A DNA stretch of 64,000 nucleotides from Acinetobacter vivianii (GTDB taxonomy: Bacteria > Pseudomonadota > Gammaproteobacteria > Pseudomonadales > Moraxellaceae), in assembly GCF_014635885.1 (NCBI RefSeq), contig NZ_BMDR01000001.1, positions 558,001 to 622,000 of the forward strand. The letters run 5' to 3'. This document shows positions 11,449-21,291 of this stretch, piece after piece. The notes beneath the pieces were generated by a model. The model saw only the letters and a program-made list of their open reading frames with translations. It made no database searches and had not been told where the DNA came from. The position numbers and the translations under genes were made by a program. Numbering within the stretch: position 1 is the stretch's first letter; each line of letters begins with the position of its first letter.

Positions 11449-11811
11449 TTAACGAACCAAACCTTGCGGCTGTAAAATAATCAGGCAGGCACCACAAACA
11501 ACAACGATCCCACCGAGAATATCCCAGCGTGTCAACATGACCTGATCAACATAGCGTAACCACATCAAAGCCGTAAAAATATAAATTCCACCATAGGCCG
11601 CATAAATACGACCGGAAGCGGCTGGATGTAAGGTTAGCAACCAGACAAATACAGCCAGACTTAAGGCTGTAGGAATCCATAACCAATGAGACTTTCCTTG
11701 ATTCAAAATCAAATAAGGAAAATAACAACCTAAGATTTCAGCAATTGCTGTAACGAAAAATAACCCAAATACTTTAAGTACTTGGGTTATTGAGAAAGAA
11801 AGTTCAAACAT
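11449..11811 (-). CDS. ynfA: YnfA family (UPF0060) inner-membrane protein
   Basis: The 120-residue protein has four membrane helices and the YnfA family signature [20 protein letters not shown] followed by [11 protein letters not shown]. YnfA resembles small multidrug resistance transporters, and in some enterobacteria contributes to efflux of cationic compounds. The N-terminus is about ten residues longer than in E. coli. Its ATG overlaps the clpA stop codon by one base (TAATG), so it is translated as the last gene of a clpA operon. A functional link to ClpA is not implied. Confidence 0.9.
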   Translation of the reverse strand: MFELSFSITQVLKVFGLFFVTAIAEILGCYFPYLILNQGKSHWLWIPTALSLAVFVWLLTLHPAASGRIYAAYGGIYIFTALMWLRYVDQVMLTRWDILGGIVVVCGACLIILQPQGLVR

Positions 11812-14096
11812 TAAGCAGGTTCAGCACTCGGGTTAATATGATCTTCAAATACTTCCAGTTTTAAACCGACTTCTTTGCCATTTTCTGTTTTCACAGAAAC
11901 TGCAACGTTACCACCATGCTCAGCAAGCTCACCGAATAAAATCATCTCAGCAAGTGGCTTTTTCAGATGTTCCTGAATCAGACGTTGCATTGGACGAGCA
12001 CCCATTAAACGGTCATAACCATTGGTTGATAACCAGTCACGAGCACTTTGATCGACATCAAGTACCACTTGCTTCTCATCCAGTTGCGCTTGCAACTCGG
12101 TTAAGAATTTATCTACCACTGAATCAATAATCGTAGTTGGAAGTGCTTTAAATTGAATCACGCCATCTAAACGGTTACGGAATTCAGGAGAGAATGCACG
12201 TTTCATTGCATCCTGATTGTCTGAACTATGATCTTGTTCAGTAAAGCCAATGCTAGCACGGACAATACTTTCAGCACCAATGTTGGTGGTTAAAACAATA
12301 ATCACATTTCTGAAATCAGATTTTCGACCATTATTATCAGTCAAGGCACCGTGATCCATGATTTGCAACAGCAAGTTAAATACATCTGGATGTGCTTTTT
12401 CAATCTCATCGAGCAACAGTACACAATGCGGATTTTTATGAATCGCATCAGTCAGTAAACCACCCTGATCATAGCCAACATAACCTGGAGGCGCACCGAT
12501 CAAACGAGAAACTGCATGACGTTCCATATATTCCGACATATCGAAACGAACCAGTTCGACACCTAACAGCTTGGCAAGCTGTTTGGTAACCTCAGTTTTA
12601 CCAACCCCTGTTGGGCCAGCAAATACAAAACTACCGACTGGTTTATCTGGTGCTTTTAAGCCTGCACGAGACAATTTGATCGCTGATGAAAGTGCGGTGA
12701 TGGCTTCATCCTGTCCAAAAACCACTCGCTTAAGATCGCGTTCCAGATTCTCAAGCACGGACTTGTCGTCTTTAGAAACCGTTTTCGGTGGAATACGGGC
12801 AATCTTGGAAACGATGTCCTCGATATTTTCAACAGAGATGGTTGTACCATCTACTTCCGCTTTCAGACGGCGTTGCGCACCTGCTTCGTCAATCACATCA
12901 ATAGCTTTATCTGGTAAGAAACGATCATTGATAAATTTCGCAGACAGCTCAACAGCTGCAACTAAAGCTTTATCATCGTATTCAACATGATGGAAATCTT
13001 CAAACTTGTTTTTCAAGCCACGTAAAATTTCAATCGTTTCATTGATACTCGGTTCATTCACGTCAATTTTCTGGAAACGACGAGACAAAGCATGATCTTT
13101 TTCAAATACCTGACGATATTCCTGGAAAGTGGTTGAGCCAATGCAACGTAAGCTGCCATTTGCTAGCGCAGGCTTAATCAGATTCGATGCATCCATGGTG
13201 CTGCCCATGCTCGAACCAGCGCCAATAATCATATGAATTTCATCAATGAATAAAATCGCATTTGGATTCTTTTTCAAAGCATTCAACAATTGTTTTAAAC
13301 GCTTTTCAAAGTCACCACGATATTTGGTACCAGCAACAAGCGCACCGATATCCAGACTATACACTTCAGCATTTGCCAATGGTTTTGGTGCTTTACCGTT
13401 CACAATTAACCAAGCCAGACCTTCAGCAATTGAGGTTTTACCAACGCCCGGATCCCCCACTAAAAGCGGGTTGTTTTTACGACGACGACATAAAATTTGT
13501 GCCGCACGCTCAATCTCTTTTTCACGCCCAATTAAAGGATCTGTTTTACCCTTTTGTGCTTCAACATTTAAGTTAAGCGTATATTGCTCCAATGGGCCTG
13601 CATTGGCAGAAGCCGCATTTTCACCTTCAATATCTTCAACTTCTTCTTCAACCTGAATCTCATCTTTACGTGTGCCATGAGATAAGTATTGAGTCAAAGT
13701 CAAACGGTTAATTTGATGACGTTTAAGCAAATAAACTGCAAAAGAATCCCGTTCCGAATACATTGCGACGAGAACATCGGCACCTTCAACCGTGCGGTCA
13801 CCGCCGCTCGATTGAACATGGAAAATGGCACGTTGCAAAATTCGGTCAAAACTCTCTGTCGGATGAGGAGCCTGTTCACTGTTATCACCAAGTTTCGGGG
13901 TATGTTGCTCTACATATTCCTCTAATTCTTTACGCAAAGTAACGATATCAGCACCGCAGGCTTTTAACGCATTTACGGCTGAATCATTATCCAGCAAGGC
14001 AAGCAACAAATGTTCAACTGTCAGAAACTCATGTCTCTTTTGACGAGCCATGCTAACAGCCAAACGTAACGATACTTCTAATTGACGACTGAGCAT
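11811..14096 (-). CDS. clpA: ATP-dependent Clp protease ATP-binding subunit ClpA
   Basis: ClpA is the hexameric AAA+ unfoldase that feeds proteins to ClpP. The 761 residues match E. coli length: N-terminal ClpS-binding repeat domain (1-150), first AAA+ domain with Walker A GDPGVGKT near 213, second with GPTGVGKT near 494 and YERF-type sensor region, and the ClpP-binding loop motif IGF in [16 protein letters not shown] precedes the ATG at 14096. Usually clpS lies directly upstream; here a decayed clpS copy and a repeat patch separate clpA from the intact clpS by about 700 bases, so the two may no longer share a transcript. Confidence 0.97.
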   Translation of the reverse strand: MLSRQLEVSLRLAVSMARQKRHEFLTVEHLLLALLDNDSAVNALKACGADIVTLRKELEEYVEQHTPKLGDNSEQAPHPTESFDRILQRAIFHVQSSGGDRTVEGADVLVAMYSERDSFAVYLLKRHQINRLTLTQYLSHGTRKDEIQVEEEVEDIEGENAASANAGPLEQYTLNLNVEAQKGKTDPLIGREKEIERAAQILCRRRKNNPLLVGDPGVGKTSIAEGLAWLIVNGKAPKPLANAEVYSLDIGALVAGTKYRGDFEKRLKQLLNALKKNPNAILFIDEIHMIIGAGSSMGSTMDASNLIKPALANGSLRCIGSTTFQEYRQVFEKDHALSRRFQKIDVNEPSINETIEILRGLKNKFEDFHHVEYDDKALVAAVELSAKFINDRFLPDKAIDVIDEAGAQRRLKAEVDGTTISVENIEDIVSKIARIPPKTVSKDDKSVLENLERDLKRVVFGQDEAITALSSAIKLSRAGLKAPDKPVGSFVFAGPTGVGKTEVTKQLAKLLGVELVRFDMSEYMERHAVSRLIGAPPGYVGYDQGGLLTDAIHKNPHCVLLLDEIEKAHPDVFNLLLQIMDHGALTDNNGRKSDFRNVIIVLTTNIGAESIVRASIGFTEQDHSSDNQDAMKRAFSPEFRNRLDGVIQFKALPTTIIDSVVDKFLTELQAQLDEKQVVLDVDQSARDWLSTNGYDRLMGARPMQRLIQEHLKKPLAEMILFGELAEHGGNVAVSVKTENGKEVGLKLEVFEDHINPSAEPA

Positions 14097-14121
14097 GTAA
14101 CCCCCTTATATCTTGGGCTCT

Positions 14122-14316
14122 ATCAAAAAAAGAGAATCTTTTAATGAAAAAGCGAATTATTAACTTGATCCGCTGAGCTTCTGTAAACGTGATTGAATAT
14201 ACATCTACAAGTCTCTTTGCTTCATATTCTACTGTTAGCATTAGTTGACTATCTTGGTCAAGTTTCAAAACAAAGTATTGTTGTAAAAATTCAATTACAA
14301 AGTGGATAAAACCCAC
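14122..14316 (-). pseudogene. Decayed C-terminal fragment of a second clpS
   Basis: The minus frame reads HFVIEFLQQYFVLKLDQDSQ followed by LMLTVEYEA, which aligns over about 60 residues with [28 protein letters not shown] of the intact clpS at 14801; I count roughly a third identical. The N-terminal half, including the NDDYTPMDF degron pocket, is missing, and the pocket His of MLTVHYE is Glu. The frame has no convincing start and runs on into the clpA ribosome site. I read it as a relic of a clpS duplication, placed where clpS normally sits. Confidence 0.72.
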
Positions 14317-14565
14317 TTATTTGATTAAATATTCAGCAAATATGATGATTTACTTAATAAATATCAGAATAATGTAGTTAAAGTGAATTTTTCAAATGTT
14401 AATTAGGCCTCATAAAAATAAAGCCAATATGATTTAACAATTTAAGGATGAATACTAAATCTCAATATAATCATCAAGCGCTAAATTCCTGAGCAGCGTA
14501 AAGACTTCTCAAGAGTTTTGCTATGCGTTTTATAGAACGGGAATATAGTTTTAATGCTTTGACTT

Positions 14566-14765
14566 ACAGCATAACTGTTCATCTTGCACATGAGGAATAA
14601 CATTCCGCAAAAGCGTCGCTTTTCTTAACGCTGTTACTCGCAACATATGAGTCATATCATGGCACAAGGTCTTGCACTCGCAACATAGTTGCTCGCCTTG
14701 CGCATGAGGAATGAAATTCCGCAAGTGCGTTGCTTTTCTTAACGCCTTCACTCACAGCATAGCTG
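14566..14765. repeat. Imperfect direct repeats between clpA and clpS
   Basis: Two copies of an approximately 86-base unit (14566-14650 and 14680-14765), offset by 114 bases; both contain GCATGAGGAAT- or ACATGAGGAAT-like cores, ATTCCGCAA and TTGCTTTTCTTAACGC-like ends. A third partial copy begins near 14757. The stretch translates into repeating peptides on the minus strand, but this follows from the DNA repeat. Origin unknown; a small dispersed intergenic repeat is likely. The remaining bases 14317-14565 are AT-rich with no gene that I can see. Confidence 0.6.
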
Positions 14766-14781
14766 TTCGTCTTGCGCTCGG

Positions 14782-14800
14782 AACAAAGCTTCGCTTTGTT
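14782..14800. other. Hairpin just after clpS
   Basis: AACAAAGC, three-base loop, GCTTTGTT. It directly follows the clpS stop codon on the minus strand and could stabilise the transcript end, but lacks a T run on that side. Confidence 0.5.
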
Positions 14801-15214
14801 TTATCCTCGCTCAGGTTCGATCTGGCATAATAACGGATGGCCTTGCGCACGGGCATAGTTATTCACTTGATTTGCTTTGGTTTCAGCAATATCACGTGGG
14901 TAAATACCCGCTGTTCCCTTACCTTCATAATGAACGGTCAGCATCACTTGACTGGCTTGATCAAAGTCCATCCCAAAATAACTTTGTAAGACTTCAATCA
15001 CAAAATCCATTGGTGTGTAATCATCATTCATTAAAACCACCGCATATAATGGCGGACGCTTTAATTCAGGTGGGGCTGTTTGCACAACCACTTCACCTTC
15101 ATGATCTTCCTGCGAATCACTTAAACGTGGATTTAAGTGCCAATCGACATAACCTGATTGATGAAAAGAGTTTTTCACTTCACTTAAATTCATTTGACGC
15201 TTGTATCTTCGCAT
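14801..15214 (-). CDS. clpS: ClpS, N-recognin adaptor for ClpA
   Basis: ClpS binds N-end-rule substrates and delivers them to ClpAP. The 137-residue protein shows the family core: [20 protein letters not shown] (the Asn-Asp-Asp degron pocket and Met gate) and [10 protein letters not shown] with the pocket His. The N-terminal extension is about 30 residues longer than in E. coli. The start is uncertain: the ATG at 15214 and another at 15193 both have weak ribosome sites. clpA lies downstream on the same strand after the relic and repeats. Confidence 0.95.
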   Translation of the reverse strand: MRRYKRQMNLSEVKNSFHQSGYVDWHLNPRLSDSQEDHEGEVVVQTAPPELKRPPLYAVVLMNDDYTPMDFVIEVLQSYFGMDFDQASQVMLTVHYEGKGTAGIYPRDIAETKANQVNNYARAQGHPLLCQIEPERG

Positions 15215-15236
15215 ATCCAGTTCTTAATCTAAAAAA

Positions 15237-15992
15237 TTATTGAGCATTCGCTTCGGCTTGAGGAATTTCTGACACAAAGGCAGAACTTACATCCACAGGC
15301 TTACCACGTTGCCAGCTAAAACGTTTAATAATCGGTGTACCTGATCCAGTTAAGCGCACTTCAATAAATTGCGGTGTAAAGCCTTTTGGCATTGTCCAAC
15401 GGCCAGTTAAACGCTCAAAATCTTCAAAGTTGAAGTTTTTATCTTCTAAAGGTACAACTAAAACTTCAGTGTCTTTAATCAGACGTAATTCGACTGAACC
15501 TGAAGCACGGCGTTTATTCGGGCTGACCTGTACAAGATCAATCTGATATTCATACGCATTTTCAGGTAATGACTTAATTGCCATATTTTGAATCGTTAAA
15601 CTTACACCACCACGTTGTCTCAGGATTTCACGATAAATCGCGTTCATTCCTTCAAACTGAGCTTTATCTGCATTGGCCTGATTTACAGATTTAAATAAGT
15701 CATCTGCATTGCCCACAGCCATATCACGCTCTTGCACAGCTGCATTTAAGTTTTTGCTCACAGCATCCAACGCAGTCTTCTGCTTCTGGACAACATCAAC
15801 CAATTGTTCCGCATCAGCATCATAGCCAACAACGGTTAAACCCTGACGGTGTCCGACAGTATAACCAAGCATAAAACTGCTACCGATCAAAACGGTAGCA
15901 CCAATAATTAAAGGTAAATTCGTTTTTAAAAACTTATTTTTCTCAACGGAACTGTCTGGTGAAGTAGTCGGTTCAACGTTTTCCATCATCAT
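15237..15992 (-). CDS. Membrane-anchored coiled-coil protein, DUF6776-like
   Basis: The 251-residue protein has a short cytoplasmic tail, one membrane helix (LPLIIGATVLIGSSFMLGYT, around residues 25-45), then a coiled-coil stretch rich in Ala, Asp, Gln and Lys (about 65-130) and a C-terminal beta-rich periplasmic domain. It resembles a conserved gammaproteobacterial family of unknown function (DUF6776, from memory). ATAGAG precedes the cluster of three ATG codons at 15986-15992; the longer frame to 16025 has no ribosome site. It lies 22 bases upstream of clpS and 75 after argC, all on the same strand. Function unknown. Confidence 0.75.
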   Translation of the reverse strand: MMMENVEPTTSPDSSVEKNKFLKTNLPLIIGATVLIGSSFMLGYTVGHRQGLTVVGYDADAEQLVDVVQKQKTALDAVSKNLNAAVQERDMAVGNADDLFKSVNQANADKAQFEGMNAIYREILRQRGGVSLTIQNMAIKSLPENAYEYQIDLVQVSPNKRRASGSVELRLIKDTEVLVVPLEDKNFNFEDFERLTGRWTMPKGFTPQFIEVRLTGSGTPIIKRFSWQRGKPVDVSSAFVSEIPQAEANAQ

Positions 15993-16067
15993 CTCTATCG
16001 TTATGATTTGCATCAAAGCACACATTAAAATCGAAATTTAAATGTGTGTGAAGTAAAAAAGCGTTTT

Positions 16068-17117
16068 TTATGGTAATAAACCGATGCCTTCTAAGCCAGC
16101 AGCCTCCTCAAAACCAAACATTAAGTTCATATTTTGAATGGCCTGACCTGCTGCACCTTTGACTAAATTATCCTGAGCCACCAAGATAATTAGCTTATTT
16201 GGCTGTGGGCGATAAAGTGCAATTCTGAGTTCATTCGCGCCGCGAACGCTACGAGTTTCTGGTGAACTATTCGCAGGCATTACATCAACAAAGCGTTCAT
16301 CTTTATAAAAATCTTCATAAAGTGCCTGTAAATCTGCTTGCTGACCCTGTTCTGTTAAATCAACATAAATCGTGCTCAACATGCCACGAATCATCGGAAC
16401 CAGATGAGGTACAAAAATCAGTTGATCAAACTGACCTTTTTGGCCTGAAATATTTTCAAGTGCTTCCACAATTTCTGGATGATGACGATGCCCAGCAACG
16501 CCATAGGCTTTGAAATTATCTGCATTCTCACTATAAATCATGCCAAGACTAGCTTTACGGCCTGCACCAGAGACACCAGATTTCGCATCAACAATAATGC
16601 CTTGCGTATTGATTAGCTGAGTATCCGATTTCAACAAAGGTGCCAAGCCCAATTGTACTGTTGTTGGATAACAGCCAGGATTACCAATAACTTGAGCCTG
16701 TTTGATCTTTTCACGATTTAATTCAGTTAAACCATAAACAGAATCTTTCAAAATCATTGGACAGCTATGTTGCATGCCGTACCATTTTTCAAATTGCTCA
16801 AGATTCTGCAAACGGAAATCTGCCGCAAGATCAACCACTTTAGTACCAGCAGCGGTTAAAACTTCTGCATGCTGCATGGCAACACCATGTGGTGTCGCGA
16901 AAAACACCACATCACATTGTTTGAGTTGTTCTAAATCAAGGTCTGAAAACTCAAGTGTCGTGTGACCACGCAAACTTGGGAACATATCCGCAACGCGCTT
17001 TCCTGCTTCTGTACGAGAAGTGAGAATACGAACTTGAACCTGTGAATGTCTAAGTAATAGACGTAATAGTTCAACCCCTGTGTATCCAGTTCCACCAACA
17101 ATACCAACAGAAATCAC
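16068..17117 (-). CDS. argC: N-acetyl-gamma-glutamyl-phosphate reductase
   Basis: ArgC reduces N-acetylglutamyl phosphate to the semialdehyde with NADPH, the third step of arginine synthesis. The 349-residue protein has the nucleotide-binding [18 protein letters not shown], the active-site Cys in GNPGCYPT, and the conserved [14 protein letters not shown] and GHRHHPEI. I choose GTG at 17117 as start because AGAGGTG lies seven bases before it; a GTG at 17126 overlaps this site. It is the first of a same-strand run with the coiled-coil protein and clpS. The argD gene is at 51125, so the arginine genes are scattered. Confidence 0.97.
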   Translation of the reverse strand: MISVGIVGGTGYTGVELLRLLLRHSQVQVRILTSRTEAGKRVADMFPSLRGHTTLEFSDLDLEQLKQCDVVFFATPHGVAMQHAEVLTAAGTKVVDLAADFRLQNLEQFEKWYGMQHSCPMILKDSVYGLTELNREKIKQAQVIGNPGCYPTTVQLGLAPLLKSDTQLINTQGIIVDAKSGVSGAGRKASLGMIYSENADNFKAYGVAGHRHHPEIVEALENISGQKGQFDQLIFVPHLVPMIRGMLSTIYVDLTEQGQQADLQALYEDFYKDERFVDVMPANSSPETRSVRGANELRIALYRPQPNKLIILVAQDNLVKGAAGQAIQNMNLMFGFEEAAGLEGIGLLP

Positions 17118-17413
17118 GTGTGACACCTCTAGCTTTCATTTAGGCCTGTAGTATGGCAGTTTGCCCTCTTTTACACAATCTTCAAGTCTCTAACTTTTAA
17201 GAAAATAAATATCTGCTGGCTTGGAAATTTATGTTGTTATCTTCAGTCTATATTTTTATTGATCCAACAATTAAAGATAAATCAATTTGTTTTATCCGAA
17301 ATGATTTCACCATTGGTCAAGAAACGCTATTGTTTCCGCTAAGGATTCGAATAGAATAAAAAAACATTGCGGTAATAATAAATTTCATGGATGCAAAATT
17401 TTGGAGAGCTGGA
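17118..17413. other. Divergent intergenic region argC / lipoprotein
   Basis: AT-rich region that must hold the argC promoter and that of the lipoprotein gene. I see no clear ARG box, hairpin or small gene. Confidence 0.4.
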
Positions 17414-18925
17414 ATGCCTTCTTTGAGACAAAAACAAAGATTAAATCACTATATTTGCGTAGGACTTGGTACCCTTCTATTGAGTTCAACATTAGTCGGT
17501 TGCGGAAGTGGTGAAAGCGAAGCATCAACTCCGACTGAAACTCCAACCACGCCGACGCCTAGTCCAAAAACATTAAATGTTAAAGTGCCTGTTGAGCTGC
17601 GTAATATCAGCATTAAGGTTTATGACAATACAGACAACACTTTAATTTTAGAGCAGACAGCCAATACAACCACCAATCTTGCACTGACCTTACCTCAAAG
17701 CGTTAAAAATCGTATTTATAGAGTGGAATTAACAACCCTGCCGAGTGCGCTTATTTATAATCCCTTGTCAGGTCAATACAATAATGTTTCAACTCAATTA
17801 AACACACTGATTGAAATTAATCTCAATTCGACCAATCAGACTGTTTTTATTAATCCAAATTCTGAAGCTGTTTATCAAAGAGCGCTTATTCGCTCTGGAT
17901 ATCTTCCAACTGATGCCAAAATTGATCCGACGGGAATTAGCAGTTTACATTTAAAACTGGCTTCAAATGATGTAAATACAGCCTTATTAAGTGCCTTTAA
18001 TAGTATTGATCTACCCAATTTAAGTCCCGCCTATTCACTCAGCAGTTTTACAGCCCAAGATATCATTAATTTACCAGCGCTTTATACTACTGTCTTTTTT
18101 AGTTTTGGTTATATTCAGCAATGGGCCAACAGCTTTCCCACCGATTCTTTTACCGAGTTTACTAAAAATCTGGCAATTGATTTAAGAGATGGGCAACTTG
18201 ATGGAAAAATACTACGGGGTGATAAGACAGCCTTAAAAACACTTGTTTCTAATGCACCAGAAAATATCGATCCAGCTCAAAATACACTGTTAAAAATAGC
18301 CGCAAACCAAAAAATGGCTCGGGATGAGTATGGCACCTCTTTAAAAGAATCGACCTTACAACTAGCAAAGAACTACCAGCAGGATTCAATCAATCCATCA
18401 GGCTATAATTTATTAGAACAAAAAGTTTATAGCTTTGATCCTCAAATAGAATCTACTGATTCATTCCGTGTTTCAGGTGCAGGTGATTACCGTCGTGCGG
18501 TTGGCTTTGTAGATACAACTGCAACCTGTAATGGCTCTGCTTATCCATGTAAGCAAGGATTAACGGGAATTAATCTGGTTAATGTGAACTTACCTTCTAT
18601 TGAATATCTGATTGGTCATTATGAAGATGGCAATGGCTGTCAACTCAATATTCGGGCAAATGGTGTACTTGAACTGATTAAAGGCGCTCAAACTTATCGC
18701 TCAGCACTTGATGCGGACAGTACCGACAACCTGTTACAGGTCAATAAAACAACTCACGAATATCTTTTAAATAGCAGTTCATCGCAACCCACCAATGCCA
18801 CCTTCCAATATAATTTTATTCAGATCCAAATCAAAGCCAATCAGGTAGTCAGTGCAAGTGCTGGGCTTGACAATCGTAAAGCTCCAGATCAACTGCAAAC
18901 AACACAATTACAATGTAGTTTTTAA
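17414..18925 (+). CDS. Large lipoprotein of unknown function
   Basis: The 503-residue product has a lipoprotein signal peptide with lipobox LVGC, followed by a Ser/Thr/Pro linker (TPTETPTTPTPSP) and a long mature part that I do not recognise. Two Cys pairs near the C-terminus (CNGSAYPC, and Cys in NGCQLNI with Cys in TTQLQCSF) could form disulphides. The first 150 mature residues look beta-rich. I start at the ATG at 17414, preceded by GGAG; a longer frame from 17387 is possible. The alkaline phosphatase lipoprotein gene follows 145 bases on, after a terminator, so they are separate units. Confidence 0.75.
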   Translation: MPSLRQKQRLNHYICVGLGTLLLSSTLVGCGSGESEASTPTETPTTPTPSPKTLNVKVPVELRNISIKVYDNTDNTLILEQTANTTTNLALTLPQSVKNRIYRVELTTLPSALIYNPLSGQYNNVSTQLNTLIEINLNSTNQTVFINPNSEAVYQRALIRSGYLPTDAKIDPTGISSLHLKLASNDVNTALLSAFNSIDLPNLSPAYSLSSFTAQDIINLPALYTTVFFSFGYIQQWANSFPTDSFTEFTKNLAIDLRDGQLDGKILRGDKTALKTLVSNAPENIDPAQNTLLKIAANQKMARDEYGTSLKESTLQLAKNYQQDSINPSGYNLLEQKVYSFDPQIESTDSFRVSGAGDYRRAVGFVDTTATCNGSAYPCKQGLTGINLVNVNLPSIEYLIGHYEDGNGCQLNIRANGVLELIKGAQTYRSALDADSTDNLLQVNKTTHEYLLNSSSSQPTNATFQYNFIQIQIKANQVVSASAGLDNRKAPDQLQTTQLQCSF

Positions 18926-18942
18926 AAACTTAAAATATAAAT

Positions 18943-18977
18943 AAAGGCACTGGAATCTCGATTTCAATGCCTTTTTT
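18943..18977 (+). terminator. Rho-independent terminator
   Basis: AAAGGCACTGGAA, six-base loop, TTTCAATGCCTTTTTT, with one mismatch in the stem. It ends the lipoprotein gene. Confidence 0.85.
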
Positions 18978-19042
18978 AAATAATATAAAGAAAATCAAAA
19001 TATAATTTTAACCAAACCTTAACATTTAATTATTACTATCCA

Positions 19043-19066
19043 TTTCAACTAATCTTTAGGTTGAAA
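19043..19066 (+). promoter_or_regulatory. Hairpin covering the ribosome site of the phosphatase gene
   Basis: Seven-base arms TTTCAAC/GTTGAAA with a ten-base loop lie directly before the GTG start at 19071 and include the only Shine-Dalgarno-like AGG. It could lower translation. I see no Pho box in the region upstream. Confidence 0.4.
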
Positions 19067-19070
19067 TTAA

Positions 19071-20555
19071 GTGAAACTTAAACCATTACTTTTACCTGCT
19101 CTTATTTCATTACTTGTTGGTTGCGGAAGCGACAATGATTCCTCTAATAATAACCAGCCAACCCCACAACCAAAACCACCAACAACTGAACCCCCTATTA
19201 CCTCTCCTAACCCACAGCCTGGAGAATTATTAGAACCTGGTGCAAAAGGTGATATTCGTCAGTTCGGTGGCGCAACTCGCTTAAAACAAGAACGCACACA
19301 AGCATTAAAAGATTCTTTAAGTGATAAGACCGTAAAAAATATTATTCTCTTTATTGGTGATGGTACCAGTGATTCAGAGATTACCTCTGCGCGAAATTAT
19401 GCAGAAGGCGCTGCGGGTTACTTTAAAGGTTTAGATGTACTCCCTTTTACAGGTAGTTATACAACCTATGCGCTGGATAAAAATGGTGCAATTGATTATG
19501 TAACAGACTCGGCAGCTTCCGCGACTGCATGGGCTTCTGGGGTTAAAACTTATAATAATGCACTTGGCGTAGACATTTATCAAAAACACCATGCAACTAT
19601 TTTGGAACTTGCGAAAAAAGCTGGTTTTGCGACAGGTAATGTCACGACGACTGAACTGCAAGATGCAACCCCAGCTGCTTTGGTCTCTCATATCAGCGCA
19701 CGTAAGTGTTATGGGCCAAATGAAACAACCAAACGCTGTCCTGAAAGCGCACTGGAAAATGGTGGATTAGGTTCGATCACAGAACAGCTTCTAACAACAC
19801 GTGCTGACGTGACTTTAGGTGGCGGTAAGAAAACATTCTATGAAGTTGCAAAAGCAGGTCCTTTCAAAGACAAAACTTTGCTTGAGCGTGCGAAATTAGA
19901 AAATTATCGTATCGTTGAAGATCTAAACTCGTTAAAAGCCGTTGATAGCGCCAATCAAAACCAGCCTTTACTTGGTTTATTTGCAAATGGCAACCTTCCT
20001 GTGATTTGGAGCGGTCCAACAACACAATTAAATGGTCATAAGAAAGAAGCTGAAAGCTGTAGAGATAATCCTGAATTTACGGCCTCTACACCACGTTTGG
20101 CTCAAATGACTGATAAAGCAATTGAACTGCTTAAACCAAATCCTAAAGGTTTCTTCTTACAAGTTGAAAGCGGTTCAATTGATAAAAGAAATCACGCTGC
20201 TGATCCATGCGGTCAGATTGGTGAAACAGTACAACTCGATGAAGCGATTCAGGTTGCCTTAAAATTTGCAAAAGAACATGGTGATACCCTGATTATTGTT
20301 ACAGGTGACCATGCGCATACCAGTCAGATCATTCCAGTAGATGGTGACAGCCCAGGTCAAACGGCAGCGCTTAAAACCAAAGATGGTGTCGCAATGGCAA
20401 TCAACTACGGCACTGCACCTGAAGGTAAGAGCCAGCATCATACAGGTTCCCAAGTTCGTACAGCCGCTTATGGCCCACGTGCAGCCAATGTATCAGGCTT
20501 ACTCGATCAAACGGATTTATTCTTCATCATGCGCGATGCTTTTGGCATTAAATAA
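19071..20555 (+). CDS. Alkaline phosphatase, lipoprotein form
   Basis: The enzyme hydrolyses phosphate monoesters outside the cytoplasm. The 494 residues contain the PhoA-family metal site [14 protein letters not shown], the catalytic Ser in [14 protein letters not shown], and the metal-binding Asp and His residues in [25 protein letters not shown] and QHHTGSQV. Unlike classical PhoA, it starts with a lipoprotein signal (lipobox LVGC, about Cys18) and a Pro/Thr-rich linker, so it should be membrane-tethered. The start is the GTG at 19071. The neighbouring upstream gene is also a Pro-linker lipoprotein. Confidence 0.93.
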   Translation: MKLKPLLLPALISLLVGCGSDNDSSNNNQPTPQPKPPTTEPPITSPNPQPGELLEPGAKGDIRQFGGATRLKQERTQALKDSLSDKTVKNIILFIGDGTSDSEITSARNYAEGAAGYFKGLDVLPFTGSYTTYALDKNGAIDYVTDSAASATAWASGVKTYNNALGVDIYQKHHATILELAKKAGFATGNVTTTELQDATPAALVSHISARKCYGPNETTKRCPESALENGGLGSITEQLLTTRADVTLGGGKKTFYEVAKAGPFKDKTLLERAKLENYRIVEDLNSLKAVDSANQNQPLLGLFANGNLPVIWSGPTTQLNGHKKEAESCRDNPEFTASTPRLAQMTDKAIELLKPNPKGFFLQVESGSIDKRNHAADPCGQIGETVQLDEAIQVALKFAKEHGDTLIIVTGDHAHTSQIIPVDGDSPGQTAALKTKDGVAMAINYGTAPEGKSQHHTGSQVRTAAYGPRAANVSGLLDQTDLFFIMRDAFGIK

Positions 20556-20569
20556 AATCGTTCTAACAC

Positions 20570-20596
20570 AACAGCAGCCTTTCAAGGCTGCTGTTA
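20570..20596 (+). terminator. Hairpin terminator after the phosphatase gene
   Basis: AACAGCAGCCTT, two-base loop, AAGGCTGCTGTT. The stem is perfect, but the T tract is short. Confidence 0.7.
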
Positions 20597-20679
20597 TTTA
20601 CATGAAATAGATAATTTTAAAATTCATTCATTTACTCGGATGCTATACTCAGAATAAATAATGTTATTTCAATTCATGA

Positions 20680-21291
20680 ATGTCTCTAAAATATCAAATT
20701 CCGATCTTACTTGTTTATTCCCGAGTCATTCTCGGTTTTCTTATCGTCGCAGTGACGTTATTCCAGCCAGAATTTTATCCGATCTACACCGTCATTTTTC
20801 TCACAATAGGTCTGCTTAGCGATATCTTCGATGGCATGCTCGCCCGACATCTCGGGGTTTCGAATGAGCGCTTACGCCGACTTGATTCCAATGTTGATCA
20901 AATCTTTTTTATTTGTGCAATCGTTTCGATTTACCTGCAACAGCCCGCATTTTTTCAACAGCATCTCTATCCAATCATTATTTTAGTTGCATCTGAAATT
21001 GCAATTTATGTGGTTAGTTTCATTAAATTTCGCAAAGAAGTTGCCACCCATAGTCTCGGTGCCAAAATCTGGACTTTGTTTTTATTCGCACTATTGGTAC
21101 AAATAACTCTAACTGGACAATCCCACATTCTATTTCTAATTGTGTTCTGGCTAGGAATTCTGACCCGTGCAGAAATCATTGCCATCATCTTTGTGCTGAA
21201 ACACTGGCAAAATGATGTTCCAAACCTTAAACAGGCTTGGCGTATCCGAAAAGGTTTAGCTGTGCAACATAACCGCTTTTTTAACGGTTAG
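20680..21291 (+). CDS. CDP-alcohol phosphatidyltransferase family protein
   Basis: The 203-residue membrane protein has five or six hydrophobic helices and the family's metal-binding motif: D-x2-DG-x2-AR near residue 50 (SDIFDGMLARH) followed by D-x3-D in LDSNVDQ. At the place of the usual Gly eight residues after AR it has Leu, a substitution I believe is typical of a subgroup with a DSxxD ending. Such enzymes move a phospho-alcohol from CDP-diacylglycerol or similar donors to an acceptor; the acceptor here is unknown. It overlaps the end of the convergent YgjP-like gene by four bases. Confidence 0.85.
   Translation: MSLKYQIPILLVYSRVILGFLIVAVTLFQPEFYPIYTVIFLTIGLLSDIFDGMLARHLGVSNERLRRLDSNVDQIFFICAIVSIYLQQPAFFQQHLYPIIILVASEIAIYVVSFIKFRKEVATHSLGAKIWTLFLFALLVQITLTGQSHILFLIVFWLGILTRAEIIAIIFVLKHWQNDVPNLKQAWRIRKGLAVQHNRFFNG

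Noticed and set aside
12571..13656. Long plus-strand frames opposite clpA
   Set aside because: They are shadows of the clpA coding pattern on the other strand, with no start signal or family match.
14551..14751. 66-codon minus-strand frame with repeated LRKAT...IPH...EQLCC peptides
   Set aside because: It follows from the imperfect DNA repeat and has no ribosome site or known homology.
18978..19070. Pho box before the alkaline phosphatase gene
   Set aside because: No pair of CTGTCAT-like repeats is visible.
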